From NCBI GenBank assembly GCA_003194525.1, contig NBIV01000010.1, positions 124,001 through 188,000 on the forward strand: DNA of 64,000 nt, in the 5' to 3' direction. Of the stretch, positions 30,637 through 40,117 are shown piece after piece (position 1 is the first letter of the stretch; each line of letters opens with the position of its first letter). The position numbers and the translations under genes were made by a program. Under the pieces are notes generated by a model, which did not search any database, was not told the DNA's origin, and saw only the letters and a program-made list of their open reading frames with translations. The stretch is from Gracilariopsis chorda. Taxonomy: Eukaryota; Rhodophyta; Florideophyceae; Gracilariales; Gracilariaceae.

Positions 30637-31570
30637 CTAAGTAGAATAGCACGCGTGATATCCTATGCAAGGACTCATTGATATGTGCGAATTCGCTTCC
30701 AATGCGGATCTTAAGTACTTCTCTGTGTTAGAGGAGAACTGAGTACAGATAGCATAAGCGTTAGAGATTTTTTCCGGAAAAGCGTAAGTTTGGTGGATCA
30801 TGGATGCGGTTGGGCCCAAAGGATGACATTATAAAGCTTCTTGGAGGATGGGTGAAACAAATGAAAATAAAGCTTACCTAGTTCTTGGGCAGTGAAGGGG
30901 TAGGTAGAGGTTGCATACGCTATTGGTGAACAGGAATCATGTAGTGCCGAGTTGTTCCACGTCCAAAACAAATGTCCTTGTTGCGATTGAAGCGATTGAG
31001 TCCATCCTCCAACCGTACTAGAGAGAGCAAGCATGGGTGTCAAGGTCAAGCTAGTAGTGGGTCAAGACGAGTAACACAAAAATGAGAGGAGTCTCTGCAG
31101 ATATCATGTGAATGAGAATGGTGATGGACCTCCCATACGATATCTGGAACGAAATTTTAGCAGAAACAAGACTGGTACTGGTCTATCTCGAAATGTAAAT
31201 GTCATGCTATCGCGCTGTAGTTTAAAAGACTTGTTGAAGGACGTTGCAAGAAAACAGAGCCTTGATTGGCCGAGAATACTTCGAGAAGTGCATGAGTGGA
31301 TGCGTATATCCCTGTAAAGAGGTATTATCTGGTAGTTTTGACTTAGAATCTCTGTGTTAGCCATTAAAACCTCAGCAGACGTGATCCATGAAAGACCAGG
31401 TGATGTGACAAAGTTATTGCAACGAAAATACAGCTTCAATGCTTGAAGTGGACACAGCTTAGAGTGGCAACTTAAGACAACATTGCAAAGCCGCTGAAGC
31501 AAGATTATTCGGTCGGGATTAGGTAATGAGCTTGGTGTAAGCTTAGAGGGGTTTGATGAATCTGCCATTT
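30637..31570 (-). pseudogene. Decayed copia-type protease/integrase fragment
   Basis: The minus strand, read across several frames, matches the better preserved element at 60500-61500 in the same order. There is a protease-like segment (YRDIRIHSCTSRSILGQSRL against the LDS-A-QQYLVGKQQA segment), then SAETPLIFVLLVLTHY (against SAPLHIGLDILDLH), GHLFWTWNN, the pre-integrase zinc segment (FTAQELGKLYFHLFHPSSKK), and AYAICTQFSSN (against SCATCQRFTP). Multiple stops and shifts show long decay. Only protease and the integrase N-terminus are readable. Further minus-strand frames up to about 32310 may be the rest of the same relic, but I cannot identify them. Confidence 0.65.
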
Positions 31571-33224
31571 TTTGTTGACGGTTTCAAGAAAAGGGGGGCA
31601 ATGGAGAGTAGAGAAGGAACGATTTCGTGAGGAATTGTTGGGTGTGAGACATCCGAGGGCATAGATGGGGTAGGAAGTTGGCCAATTTGACTACCATGTG
31701 AAAACCAGACTTGGTGTCGTTTGGTGCGGATTGAGCTGCGTAAATTGTCGAAGACAAGTCCAGACTTTGCCGAAGCAGAATTGAAAGATCTGACTCGTCC
31801 TGATTCGGTACGTCAAGGATTCGTTCAACAGAGGTGGCCGTGGAAACATCTGATACTTTCGTAATTTGAGAAGGTATGTTGTTGTGAACCCTGAAAGGCG
31901 GGTAGCCGAAACGTGGCTCCTCATGGCTCATTTTGCTCAACTGGAAAATTCTATTGCGTTTTGAATCAGAAAGTAGATATTCTTTCAGGGCTGTCTGCAT
32001 CTGCAGTGATAATTGGGGGATTGATACAAAGACCGAATGAACTCGGTGTTCTGTAGACTAAGGGCGTAATCCTCTATAAAATGATCCGGAGAGTCGCAGC
32101 AATAACAGCAAAGGAGAAGAATTACAAAGTGACGGGTGCCTGGGCCCATTGGAGAGTTAAAGTTTCCGAGAATGTGGAACCCGTTATGTGGTGGGGTCCT
32201 TAGTTGAAGCAAGTTGAAAATGCCAGGAACTGTTTCTTCGATATCCGAAACTTGCATACAAGTTTTCGTACACTCGCCGGAATTGAAAAACTGTGGCATA
32301 CTGCCGGGATAGATCGAGTCGCTTTAGCTATATTGATGCGAGTGTACAGGCTATTGAGGAGTAATGCGCCAGGTTTTCCCAGGACCAACACAGCATCTTT
32401 ATGGCACATTTCTGGTCATTTACTAATCTGATGCTTTTTTCAATCAATATTGAATGTTTTATGTTACGGATGCCATAGGAAAATTTTCCTTGAGGTATAA
32501 ACAATTTGAGTTCGGGTAGTACCTGCGTTTTTCGCATGGATAACGCTTATTAGAAGCTCAGGGAAAGTGTAACCTGGAGGTTAGACGTTGATTAACTGTA
32601 TGAAGGTGACAGCATCAAACTGCTATGGGGGCGAGATAGCCATGCGGGCTAACCGTAACTGTTTTGTAGTGTTGGTGGCACGGTGCACTCGGGATAGTAC
32701 AGCCTGAATAGATCTACCTAAACATAAGGTTGACTGTAAGAAGTAAATGGTATTAAACTTATTCAAGAGCTGTCCACCTATACCTTTCTTGGAGAGGGTG
32801 CACTGCACGCACTTTTAAGGGTGAACAAGGCTCAACTCAGGTGCATTCTGCTACGCGGTGTACGTCAGGGCCGGCATTAGTAGCATGAACTCATGCCACA
32901 ATAGCGGAGTGTCACTACCTACCTAAAATAACTAAATAAATAAGTACTCTAAAGATTCAGCCACTCTTACCCACGTGGAGTACTAACCAATTTGTACAGC
33001 GCTCATCGCACTGCCCATGTGGTTAGAATCCAGACTGTGTTACATGTCTGGATTCAGACGATGGATGGGAAAAGCGTGTACGAACTGAGACGTGAGAGGT
33101 TTCCGGTAGTATGGCAGAAGAGGTTGGTATTGCTGCACTGTTGAATGGAAATGAGACTGCAGAATGTGCTTGAGCAGTCGTGAATTGGAGTGGAGGGAGC
33201 GGTAGATGTCCTGGATGAGCTGAA
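31571..33224. other. No recognised gene; possible older repeat debris
   Basis: Minus-strand frames of 138 and 104 codons (31584-32000, 31985-32299) have no motif I recognise. The segment 32880-33050 contains CACTACCTACCTAAAATA and resembles part of the LTR-like stretch at 16190-16250. Confidence 0.3.
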
Positions 33225-33229
33225 GATAC

Positions 33230-33398
33230 TGTAGAGGTTGTCAATGTAGACATATTTGACTGGCGCGCAGGGCACGCCAGTCTCTATGAAGACGTCTGAT
33301 TGGCACTCCGACGATCTCGCCCGAGGGCCAGAATCAATAAAAGCCGGCCCCTCCCCCCTTTCCATCCGAGGGGGAGGCAAGCCACTTTTTTGCTTTCA
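33230..33398 (+). repeat. Family B 5' LTR
   Basis: TGTAGAGG ... GCTTTCA, 169 bp, preceded by GATAC and followed by the same 18-base primer-binding motif as family A (33399-33416). It contains AATCAATAAAAGCC, where AATAAA may be a polyadenylation signal. Confidence 0.92.
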
Positions 33399-33429
33399 TG
33401 GTACTCTCGAGGAGGGAATTCTTAGAACA

Positions 33430-34669
33430 ATGTCGTCGTCCCCAGCAATTGTGTTTAATGGTGAACCTGGCTCAGATGTAGTCAAGTTCTTCTTTTTCTT
33501 TGACAATGTCGTAGCGAAAGGTGCCAATGATTCTGAAAAAGCAACGCAGCTCTTGCCATGTTTGACGGGAAAAGCGTTTGACGTCTATTACGAAACCTAC
33601 GCATACGAGGGGCAGTTAATCGAAGAAGCATATGATTATGCCGCTGTGAAGCAAGTCATGATTGAAGAATTTTCTGAACTGATCAGTCAGGAAGAGTACA
33701 TACAAAGAGCTATCAATTGTAGGCTCCGTCCATTGGATATGGCTAGTTCTCTGACAGATATGGATGTGGCTTTCAAGAAGGATAACTTCAACGATGAAGC
33801 TAAGTTTGGACTGCTAAGAAACGCAGTCATGGAACATATGGACCTGGCTGAATATGTGTTGTTGAGAGGCGCCAGTGACTACGAGTCACTCAAGCGTCCC
33901 ATTTGGGACTACGTTCGTTGCCGAGAAACTTTCAGTGAAGCTTATATATTGGGAAGGGGAGGGCAGAAGGTAAGCAACCACACGCTACGAGAATTCCCCG
34001 TCGTCCCGAACAAACTGTGGAGTCACTGGAAAATAAGGTGGAAGACCTCACATCTCAGATAGCGGAACTTACTCTTTTGGTTAAACAGAAACAAACTTCG
34101 AACGAGGAGAGCAATATTCGTGTCAGTTCATTCTGTCACGAGCCGGGACATGGCGCGAACCGCTGTGACAAAAATCCTCACCGGAATACTAGATGCCCAC
34201 GATGTGGGAAGATAGGGCACTCAGAAGCTACGTGTTGGTCAAAGCCGCAGATGCCAGAAACCGCCATCGCCACTAATGCCGCACATGTGAAAGTAGAAGG
34301 AGACAAACCGAAAGAATCTGGAAAGAATAAAGAGTGCATGGTGGGGATAGTGACGGAAGAAGTTGAAGAAGAAGAGACTGTCAATGCTACAAAGAGAGAC
34401 GATGAAAGCATGGCACTGCCAAAGCAGCCAAATACGGCAAGGATGGCCGTGAAGGAGTTGCTGAACCATCAATCCGGCCTTGTCATTGACTTCACGAAAG
34501 GTCTATCAAGCCGAAAGAGAGTTAAGCCCAACCTTCGCAAACTGGCGCGAAAGATGGCATTTCAGACTTAGTGGGGAGGTACAATGTACCTGCTGAGCTC
34601 GCAAATGCTTGGTGTGGTCTCACGTTTAACCAGCTGCTCCGTGGAGATGCGGAAGAGACAAAAAGATAG
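33430..34669 (+). pseudogene. gag: Family B Gag, frame-broken
   Basis: Starts at ATG 33430 (MSSSPAIVFNGEPGSDVVKF). It aligns with family A Gag through FGLLRNAVMEHMDLAEY, then loses frame at about 33990-34017. The next frame (34017-34571) has the coiled segment ENKVEDLTSQIAELTLLV and two zinc knuckles. The first knuckle has lost its first Cys (SSFCHEPGHGANRC); the second (CPRCGKIGHSEATC) is intact. A second shift near 34550 precedes ELANAWCGLTFNQLLRGDAEE, after which TAG at 34667-34669 ends Gag at the same place as the family A TGA. Confidence 0.85.
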
Positions 34670-37600
34670 ATTCACAAACTGTTTTTGAGGAACACTAGAA
34701 GTCAGAAGGTTGCTATCGCGCATAAGCCTGGAAGTATCAGAAGATTAAAAGTTGTGAAGTTGGAGCTATTTGGAACTAAAGTCAATGTACTGCTAGACTC
34801 AGGAGCAGTGCCAAACCTTCTCTCCAGTTCTCTGACGGAAGAACTTATGCTCTCACCAGAAGCAACCACGAGGAAGATTAAAGTCGCCGATGGAACCTCG
34901 AGTGTAGTACAAGGCGTCGTCAAAGACGTTCCTGTGTTGTTCGGTGACTCAAAGACCTTGCTAAACTTTCTGGTTGTGGGTGACCCACCGATGGACGTGA
35001 TTATCAGTTGCCTGACCTTAGAGAACATTCAAGCTTGCATCGATATGGGGAATCATACCGTGACCGTGACTATAGAAGAAAAGGAATACGTACTAGATCT
35101 CGAGTATGATGAACGCATCCCTGATGTGGAAGGATCCGAGACCGACAGTGAGGATTTCACATCAGACTCAGAAATCTATAGAGCGTCTTCCAGCTCTGAA
35201 AGTGATGGGGATCAAGAGCTGGTTGTGGCTCTAGCAAAGGAGATCGAATCACAACGGACAATGAATGGTGACGATGAAGGGGAAGGGCACATTCCCCTGC
35301 CCTTAGAAGAAGATGAAGATAATGATATTGAGGAAGAGGACCTACATGTGCTAATCATGAACGAAGAAGAAGACCTAAAATCAGCATTACTTGCGACAAA
35401 GGTCAAGCATCTTTCGGAACGGGCACAGAGGCAGCTCTCTTCAACACTTATAGATTCGAAGGCCGTTGCTTCGTCCCTGGAGGACCTCAGACCTGCTGAT
35501 GTCCCTTTCAAACATTCTTTTGAGCTAAAGGATCCAGAACCTCTAACTTTCAGGGCAAGACTTCTCCCACCGCGACATAACGATATGGTAAGGAGTTGGA
35601 TTGACAAAATGCTTCGTGCAGGAATCATCACACCAGCTAACTCTGCCTGGTCGTTCCCTATTGTGATCGCGACAAAGAAGGATGGAAGCCCGAGATTGTG
35701 GGTGGATTACCGCGCATTGAATGCCAAAATGAAGTCCGATCGATGGCCATTACCACGCATAGAAGAAGTATTTGATGACCTTAGTGGGTCCTCATTATTC
35801 ACAACTCCAGATTTGTTTTCAGGATATTGGCAAGTGAAGATGGCCGAAGAGTGCAAAGAGATGACTATTTCATCTGCAGATTCGGTACATTCAAGTTTGA
35901 AGTCATGAAATTCGGATTGATGAATGCACCTGCCACATTTCAAAGAATGATGTACGCCGTCCTGAAAGACTTATCCTTCGTCCGTGTCTACTTGGATGAC
36001 GTTGTAATCTTCTCCGACAATTTAGAGGATCATCTGATGCATTGCGAAATAGTAATTGACGGGATTGCCCCCCATGGGTTGAAGATTAAGCTAACTAAGT
36101 GCACTTTTGCACAGCCTCGAGTGAAGCTTTTGGGACACATCATTGACAAGATGGGAATTGCGACGGACCCAGAGAAGATCAAAGCTATACAGGAAGCCCC
36201 AAACCCTACCTCCGCGACGGAGCTAATAAGTTTCCTTGGATTGGCCAGTTACTATCGACGATTTATACCTAGGTTTGCTGAAGCATATACTGCCTTGCAT
36301 GAGGACACATCACCAAAGAAAAAGTGGCACTGGACCCAAAAACTGGAAGAAGCTTTCCTATGTCTCAAAGCGAAGCAGGTGAAACCCCCTGTGCTAGGGT
36401 TTCCAGACTTTGATGAACATTTCATAGTCGAAACAGATGCATCCAGTGTTTCCTTAGGGGCAGTCCTTTCTCAGAAGAAAGAAGGCAAGCTACATCCAGT
36501 ACAGTTTGCTAGTGGTACGATGACCGCCACTGAGAGACGTTATTCAGCCTGTGAACGGGAAGCGTTAGCCGTCATCTTTGCGCTGAAAAAGTTTCGTGTT
36601 TATTTGTTATCTTCTCTCCCATTCAAACTCATTACTGATCATCAGGCCTTGCAGTATGCGTTTAAAAAACGGGATATCCACGGGAGACTTGCAAGATGGA
36701 TGGATTTTATTTCGGATTATGAGTTTGAGATAAAGTACAGGCCGGGGGCAAGTAATCGTGTTTCAGATTACTTGTCGCGAATAGAGGTATCTGCAGATCA
36801 AAACACAGATGAAACCGTAATGGCAGTTTCTTCGGAAGAACCAGTATTCGAAGACTTAGAGCAATTCCTTGTTGATACAGGGAACTACATCTTGGGATTG
36901 ACATTGAGATTTAAAGATCCCCTTGCACGTCGCAAGATCAAGAGGAACGCTAAGAATTATATGGTATGGAACGAAAGACTCTTTCGTAGGACGAAGAAAG
37001 GGCTCTTGGTGATACCCGGGATAGGAAAGCGACTACAGATCTTAAGGAGTTTTCATGATGATATTGGACACTGGGACGTTATTAGTACCAAGCAATTTGT
37101 GCTAGAACGTTACTGGTGGCCAGAGGTATATAAGCATGTTGCGGAGTAAGTGAAAAGTTGTGATGGGTGCCAGTCAGCAAAGAATGTTCCGACGTATCGA
37201 ACTACGCTCCGATACCCCTTGACGGGCTTATTTCATACGTTTTCTATCGACTTTGCTGGGCCTCTGCCCAAGACAGTCCGGAAGAATCGATTCATGTTAG
37301 TGAGAGTAGAACATGTAACAGTTGGTCGATTGCGAAAGATACACCGACGTCCACCGCAAAAGAAGTGTTTGAATTTCTTAAGGAAGAGATCGTGGCCCGA
37401 TTCGGCCCACCTCAGGTTTTGATCTCTGGTAATGCCACTAGTTTTACTGCGAAGGCTCTGTTAGAACTCAACAAACGCCACGGCATCACCTGGAAATCGG
37501 TGATGGCGTATGCACCAATATCGAATGGCAGAGCTTAACGAATGATTGGCATTCTAAAGAAGTCCATGAAGAAGAGCATCTTAAAGTGCCAAGAGCCTTG

Positions 37601-38060
37601 GGACGAAGTTCTACAGAAAGTACTGTATGGATACAGGCGCCGTCATCTGAAGAACGGGCCTTCTCCATTTGAATTGCTGTATGTTGTTCCCCGACGCATG
37701 TCACAAGATGACCCGTCCGCTCTCCTCATAAGCGGTGGCGACTTACATCGTGGGTTGGAATTAGGGTCTGTCTTGCGTCAAAGGGCCACGCGAGCCCTGA
37801 AGCACGCAAACTCCCAGCGAGCTGCTAAGGATAAAGTCTTTCTGATAGGAAACGAAGTACTAGTAGCTCAAGGGCCAAGTATGAACAAAGCCAAGAAATG
37901 GCCCCCGTTTAAACCCAAATTCTAAGGTCCTTGTACAATCGTTAGAGCTAAGCATCCTGCTTATAATCTAAGTTCAAGGCATGGAAAGATAAACAGAAGT
38001 ACCATTCACGCTCGACGCCTTGTCCCATATGTAGGAAGACCAACGATTCTAAAACACTGA
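34670..38060 (+). pseudogene. pol: Family B Pol: protease, RT, RNase H, integrase, inactivated
   Basis: In frame with the end of Gag after TAG. It has protease LLDSGAVPNLLS, a long acidic linker, then RT without the base loss seen in family A (AWSFPIVIATKKDGSPR). The frame shifts near 35865 before FGTFKFEVMKFGLMNAPATF and then the YLDD catalytic site. RNase H motifs are intact. TAA at 37147 lies in the integrase zinc domain, with another shift near 37330. The first integrase acid is Asp (SIDFAGP), the second is Gly (SGNATSF, 37428-37430), and the codon of the catalytic Glu is TAA (37536-37538). The end is read across a stop at 37923-37925 to 38060 (HARRLVPYVGRP). Confidence 0.88.
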
Positions 38061-38211
38061 AAGGAAGGTGAATACGGATGAGTAATTGGCTAAACAACTA
38101 TAGAATACAACCTTTATATATGTTCTTAGGAAAGCAGATGCATGTGTGCAAATTTTGCGCAGTTTATTGAATTAATGCATAAGGGTCGAAGGACTAGCCT
38201 TGATGAAGAAC

Positions 38212-39033
38212 CTAATCGAGGACTATAACTTCGTCCTCAAGATGCGACGCATGCCAACGGCGACGCTTAGTGTGGTTATCATTATGATGACGTGGGCGTT
38301 TAGAAGAACCATGGGGAGTCAAGACTAGTTGCCGGATTTCGGTGACTTCAAGGAACTCAGAACCACTACCAACGCATCTCTGCAGGGAATGTGGGCAAAC
38401 CACCAATCTGTATGGCTCCATACAGTCAAGTATATGACCGTGATCAGTATCAATTGCCAAAGTGTGGTAGACGCCCCCAGTTCCGTGCAGGGTAAGAAGA
38501 TAGAAACCAGGAGGGAGATAAACAACATCTATGAGACGAATCGAGTGACCATGTCCATGAACTCTTTGTAGGTTTGCATCACGCTGAGAAAGGTGTTTTT
38601 GTAGATCACGGAGATCTCGAATCCGGGGTGCAGGGATACCAAACTGCTCAAAGGCATTCTGATAACCTCGGAACCTTTCCCAGTATTCATGGCAAACAGA
38701 AGCGTGGAGAGTATGCAGCCCATTGCATAACGCTGCAGGGAGACATAAACCAGTCTCGTCCCCGAAGCGAATGGGCTGCACGTGGGGTAGCTCGTAATCC
38801 CTAAGGCTTGGATTGGACTCTAGAGAACGGCCAGTAGACATACGTAGATAACGTCCTGGGTTCTTGAAGCACCACTCACCCACCTTGGGAATTGCCATGA
38901 TTCGATTATCCATGCCAAACCTAAAGTGTCCAGATTCGGTCACGGAATGGAACATCGATGCGTTGGAAGGGGTACCGAATATGCGAAGGGTATACAGATC
39001 AATGGCGTGTTCGCGCTGAGTAGCTTCGTCCAC
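38212..39033 (-). CDS. Antisense ORF in family B, cysteine-protease-like protein
   Basis: Intact 273-codon frame opposite to the element's own genes (first codon GTG; first ATG later in the frame). The mid part has GDETGLCLPAALCNGL, a Cys followed by a hydrophobic helix as in papain-fold proteases. About 100 residues later comes GVYHTLAIDTDHGHILDCMEP, where His and a downstream Asp fit the second and third members of a Cys-His-Asp triad. The C-terminus is basic (KRPRHHNDNHTKRRRW), possibly a nuclear signal. A C39- or OTU-like fold is a guess from this spacing; no family was recognised. It stays open while all sense genes of the same element are broken. Confidence 0.5.
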   Translation of the reverse strand: MDEATQREHAIDLYTLRIFGTPSNASMFHSVTESGHFRFGMDNRIMAIPKVGEWCFKNPGRYLRMSTGRSLESNPSLRDYELPHVQPIRFGDETGLCLPAALCNGLHTLHASVCHEYWERFRGYQNAFEQFGIPAPRIRDLRDLQKHLSQRDANLQRVHGHGHSIRLIDVVYLPPGFYLLTLHGTGGVYHTLAIDTDHGHILDCMEPYRLVVCPHSLQRCVGSGSEFLEVTEIRQLVLTPHGSSKRPRHHNDNHTKRRRWHASHLEDEVIVLD

Positions 39034-39087
39034 AACATATTAGTATCCATGTTTTAATACTATTTTCTCAATTACCCAAGGGTACCC

Positions 39088-39342
39088 CTAAAGTGTGCTG
39101 TAATCGACGTTGTCCTTCACGGAGAGCGTCAGCCCTAAATGGTAGAGATAATTGAAAGAAAGCTCCTCCCATGGGGAGTCTTCAAGGAACATAATAATAT
39201 GCGGACCTAGAAGTTGCCAGAACTCTTCTCTGGTGAACTGACCTTCATTGCCGTTGGAGCAACGTATAACGAATTTACGTAGCCCTAACCAGCCGTCCAG
39301 AATCTTCATCTTCTCCGCATCACCACGTCGAGAGAACTTCAA
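39088..39342 (-). CDS. Second antisense ORF of family B, possibly an upstream exon
   Basis: 84 codons, or about 73 from the ATG of MKILDGWLGLRKF. No family recognised. It ends 55 bp before the 273-codon ORF on the same strand. The gap contains GGATACTAATATG, which resembles an intron branch point (TACTAAY), followed by AG dinucleotides, so the two could be exons of one gene. No strong GT donor before the stop stood out; GTGAAG inside this ORF is one candidate. Confidence 0.3.
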   Translation of the reverse strand: MKFSRRGDAEKMKILDGWLGLRKFVIRCSNGNEGQFTREEFWQLLGPHIIMFLEDSPWEELSFNYLYHLGLTLSVKDNVDYSTL

Positions 39343-39943
39343 GAGAAGATTATCCCTGGGGTTGAATGGAATAGCCTTTATGCCTTTCGTCCCAATATGA
39401 TGGTGAGGAGGGGCTTTTTATACCGTCTTTTCAGCAGTGGGCCGTACGAGCCATTTTGGTTCTCTTTGTTACTTTAATACTACAAGTCAGCTTGTATTAA
39501 GAGTATAATAGGGGACTTCAACCCCACTTTAGTACGTCTCAATTAATGGAAAGATGGCTTAACGTAGGCTTACAGTAACCTTTAATAACCAGGATAAGTA
39601 ACTGCTAGACAGAGTTACCGTTTCTGAAGCCTGGTTCAAGAATATTTGTGCGCTGGCCCCGAGGTTGTGCCGGAAGGCGGAAGGCGGTGGCGCAGGCCAC
39701 AAGGCGGAAGGTGGTGCCGCAGGTTGCAAGGCCCAAGATGCTGGCGCAGAGTGCAAGGAAGAAACAGATGTAGCGCAGAGTGCAGGGTACAGAGTGCAAG
39801 GTAGGAGCAGGCAGTGCGACGATGGCGCGTTCGGGCTAGGCAAGAATGAGAGATAATGTTGGGAAGACGGGGGAGAGTAGTAAAGCAAGCGGAAGAAAGA
39901 AGCGCTATTATAGCCGCCCGTGGCGGCAGCTCGGGAGGCGGAC

Positions 39944-40112
39944 TGCAGAGGTTGTCCACGTGGACATATTGGACTGGCGCGCAGCGCACGCCAGTCTCTA
40001 TGAGGACGTCTGATTGGCACTCCGACGAACTCGCCCAAGGGCCCGAATCAATAAAAGCCGGCCCCTCCTTCCTTTCCATCCGAGGGGGAGGCAAGCCACT
40101 TTGTTGCTTTCA
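39944..40112 (+). repeat. Family B 3' LTR
   Basis: TGCAGAGG ... GCTTTCA, 169 bp, preceded by a purine-rich tract (GGGAGGCGGA) and followed by GATAC. Thirteen mismatches to the 5' LTR. Confidence 0.92.
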
Positions 40113-40117
40113 GATAC

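Larger units (their letters stand above)
33230..40112 (+). mobile_element. Old Ty3/gypsy element with antisense ORF, family B
   Basis: 6883 bp between two 169-bp LTRs (33230-33398, 39944-40112), flanked by the target duplication GATAC (33225-33229, 40113-40117). The LTRs differ at 13 of 169 positions by my count (about 8 percent), so the insertion is old. The sense strand carries Gag, protease, RT, RNase H and integrase homologous to family A but broken repeatedly. About 1.9 kb between the end of Pol (38060) and the 3' LTR carries minus-strand ORFs absent from family A. Confidence 0.93.
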
